This document shows positions 44,044 through 45,650 of a stretch of DNA of 45,650 bases, in pieces. The stretch comes from JAJDFU01 sp964641965 (GTDB lineage: Bacteria; Bacteroidota; Bacteroidia; Chitinophagales; Saprospiraceae): assembly GCA_964641965.1 (NCBI GenBank), contig CAZXLD010000040.1, forward strand, positions 1 through 45,650, given 5' to 3'. A program made the position numbers and the translations under genes. Under the pieces are notes generated by a model. The model was not told the origin of the DNA. It made no database searches and saw only the letters and a list, made by a program, of their open reading frames with translations. How positions within the stretch are numbered: the first letter of the stretch is position 1; the number at the start of each line of letters is the position of its first letter.

Positions 44044-45240
44044 TCAATCCAAGATCTCGGTCACCTGACCGGCACCAACCGTACGACCACCTTCACGAAT
44101 CGCGAAGCGCAATCCTTTCTCCATAGCAATGGTGTTAATCAATTTCACCTCAAGAGAAACATTATCACCAGGCATAACCATTTCTACACCGTCAGGAAGA
44201 ATTACATCTCCGGTTACATCTGTGGTACGGAAATAGAACTGAGGACGGTATCCATTAAAAAATGGAGTGTGACGACCACCTTCATCTTTCCCTAACACAT
44301 AAACTTCACACTTAAAGTGCTTGTGTGGTGTAACAGACCCAGGAGCCACGATAACCATACCACGCTTGATATCCTCCTTATCGATACCCCGAAGGAGCAA
44401 ACCCGCATTATCACCAGCTTCTCCACGATCCAGGATCTTACGGAACATCTCAACACCTGTAACGGTAGAAGTTAAAGGCTTTTCGCCTTCTTTCAACATT
44501 CCCACGATTTCTACGGAATCACCTACATTGATAACACCGCGCTCAATACGGCCGGTTGCAACCGTACCACGACCTGTGATAGAGAATACATCTTCAATAG
44601 GCATCAGGAAAGGCTGATCAACCAAGCGCTCAGGCTCCGGAATATCTGTATCAACAGCTTCCATTAGGTCTTTGATCTTTTGAACAGCATCTGAATCACC
44701 TTCCAGTGCCTTCAAAGCAGACCCCATGATAATGGATACATTGTCTCCATCGAACTCGTATTGGTCAAGTAATTCACGTACTTCCATCTCGACCAACTCA
44801 AGCATCTCCTCATCATCGACCAAGTCGACTTTATTCATAAACACCACAATATTCGGTACACCAACCTGGCGAGCCAGCAGGATGTGTTCCCGGGTTTGCG
44901 GCATAGGTCCGTCAGTTGCGGCTACTACAAGGATAGCACCATCCATTTGGGCAGCACCTGTCACCATGTTTTTCACATAGTCGGCGTGACCTGGGCAATC
45001 CACGTGCGCGTAGTGGCGATTTGCCGTTTGATACTCAACGTGAGCTGTGTTGATCGTGATACCACGCTCCTTTTCTTCAGGAGCAGCATCAATAGAATCG
45101 TAATCTTTCTTTTCCGCCAGACCCTCATTGGCTAGAACGGTAGTAATGGCCGCAGTAAGGGTCGTCTTACCGTGGTCTACGTGGCCGATCGTACCCACAT
45201 TCAGGTGAGGCTTAGTCCTTGAAAAGGTTTCCTTAGCCAT
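44044..45240 (-). CDS. tuf: Elongation factor Tu
   Basis: A 398-residue GTPase that brings aminoacyl-tRNA to the ribosome. Start ATG at 45240 (MAKETFSRTKPHLNVGTIG); the frame runs further upstream but without homology. Motifs: G1 GHVDHGKTTL, G2 RGITINTAHVEY, G3 DCPGHADY, G4 NKVD, G5 SALKALEG. The C-terminal domain ends in GGRTVGAGQVTEILD. It lies between tRNA-Thr and tRNA-Trp in the usual order. Confidence 0.98.
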   Translation of the reverse strand: MAKETFSRTKPHLNVGTIGHVDHGKTTLTAAITTVLANEGLAEKKDYDSIDAAPEEKERGITINTAHVEYQTANRHYAHVDCPGHADYVKNMVTGAAQMDGAILVVAATDGPMPQTREHILLARQVGVPNIVVFMNKVDLVDDEEMLELVEMEVRELLDQYEFDGDNVSIIMGSALKALEGDSDAVQKIKDLMEAVDTDIPEPERLVDQPFLMPIEDVFSITGRGTVATGRIERGVINVGDSVEIVGMLKEGEKPLTSTVTGVEMFRKILDRGEAGDNAGLLLRGIDKEDIKRGMVIVAPGSVTPHKHFKCEVYVLGKDEGGRHTPFFNGYRPQFYFRTTDVTGDVILPDGVEMVMPGDNVSLEVKLINTIAMEKGLRFAIREGGRTVGAGQVTEILD

Positions 45241-45577
45241 CAGTAGTGGTTTTGTTCTAAAGAATTTATTAAAAAATATACATAAGCCATTGAGGATGTG
45301 AAAACTCACAACCGTAGCGGCCGCTTTCCCTGTAGGACCAACTCAAAAAGAGCAAGTCAAATTAACTGCTGAGCAGTGGAGAGGATACTGACGAAAATTC
45401 GTTTTTAGGCCCCCTCAACTCACCAACATCCACCTTTCAATCAAAAAGTTGAGCCAAAGAGGGGATTTGAATACGGACGAAGCTGCCTTGCAGCTTGTCA
45501 GCATCCCGACTGGCTTCGCCTCTTCGGGGCCCCTGCCCCGTTTCATTCTTGTGTAAAGCTCCCTTTGGAGCGCATCG
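45241..45577. other. Gap between tuf and tRNA-Thr
   Basis: No gene. Its right half holds the tRNA fragment and three short hairpins (45480-45496, 45525-45540, 45558-45571). The tuf promoter is not evident by eye. Confidence 0.5.
45451..45471 (-). repeat. Duplicated 3' end of tRNA-Thr (21 bp)
   Basis: GAGCCAAAGAGGGGATTTGA plus one A is identical to 45577-45597, the acceptor-to-T-loop end of tRNA-Thr. The copies are 126 bases apart in the same orientation, with GC-rich hairpins between them. Confidence 0.85.
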
Positions 45578-45649
<72 letters not shown>

Positions 45650-45650
45650 A

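Overview
The window looks like a chromosomal segment of a Bacteroidota bacterium, probably from the Saprospiria (Lewinella/Haliscomenobacter-like). This rests on three large secreted proteins with type IX secretion (T9SS) type-B C-terminal sorting domains, a DUF3276/PUR-alpha-like gene, a TonB-dependent receptor with an N-terminal carboxypeptidase-regulatory-like domain, several promoters of the Bacteroidota form (-33 TTG, -7 TAnnTTTG), and few Shine-Dalgarno sequences. Class level is inference; phylum level is well supported. A run of exactly 100 N (21797-21896) shows this is a scaffold.

Layout. 1-9279: a small lipoprotein, fructose-1,6-bisphosphatase, a half-size ABC exporter, a DUF3276 protein, a VWA-domain membrane protein, a secreted protein of the family often mislabelled 'asparagine synthetase B', and a DegQ/HtrA-like protease. 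9280-10490: a gene-free stretch with four tandem copies of an 18-nt motif, each joined to a strong UNCG-loop (or similar) intrinsic terminator. This is the least explained structure in the window. 10489-15776: two T9SS-exported proteins on the minus strand. 16333-22709: an outer-membrane protein, a TPP-riboswitch-controlled TonB-dependent receptor (probable thiamin uptake), a three-module lipoprotein, a tandem repeat holding the assembly gap, and an orphan NadR-like kinase. 23184-31563: a conserved hypothetical gene, era, der, rfbC, rfbD, a third T9SS protein and riboflavin synthase. 31743-32060: a broken lipoprotein gene. 32171-45649: the classic minus-strand transcription/translation block, read tRNA-Thr, tuf, tRNA-Trp, secE, nusG, rplK, rplA, rplJ, rplL, rpoB, rpoC.

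How it fits together. The right third is core gene-expression machinery, with inverted repeats in the rplL-rpoB and rpoB-rpoC gaps that may tune the ratio of ribosomal protein to polymerase. The middle combines nutrient uptake (TPP riboswitch and receptor), cell-surface proteins exported by T9SS, ribosome-assembly GTPases (era, der) and the last two steps of dTDP-rhamnose synthesis. Intergenic regions are rich in repeats: seven-base tandem arrays joined to a shared 26-bp core on both sides of the window centre, a 145-bp tandem repeat, a duplicated 3' end of tRNA-Thr, and the four-copy terminator array.
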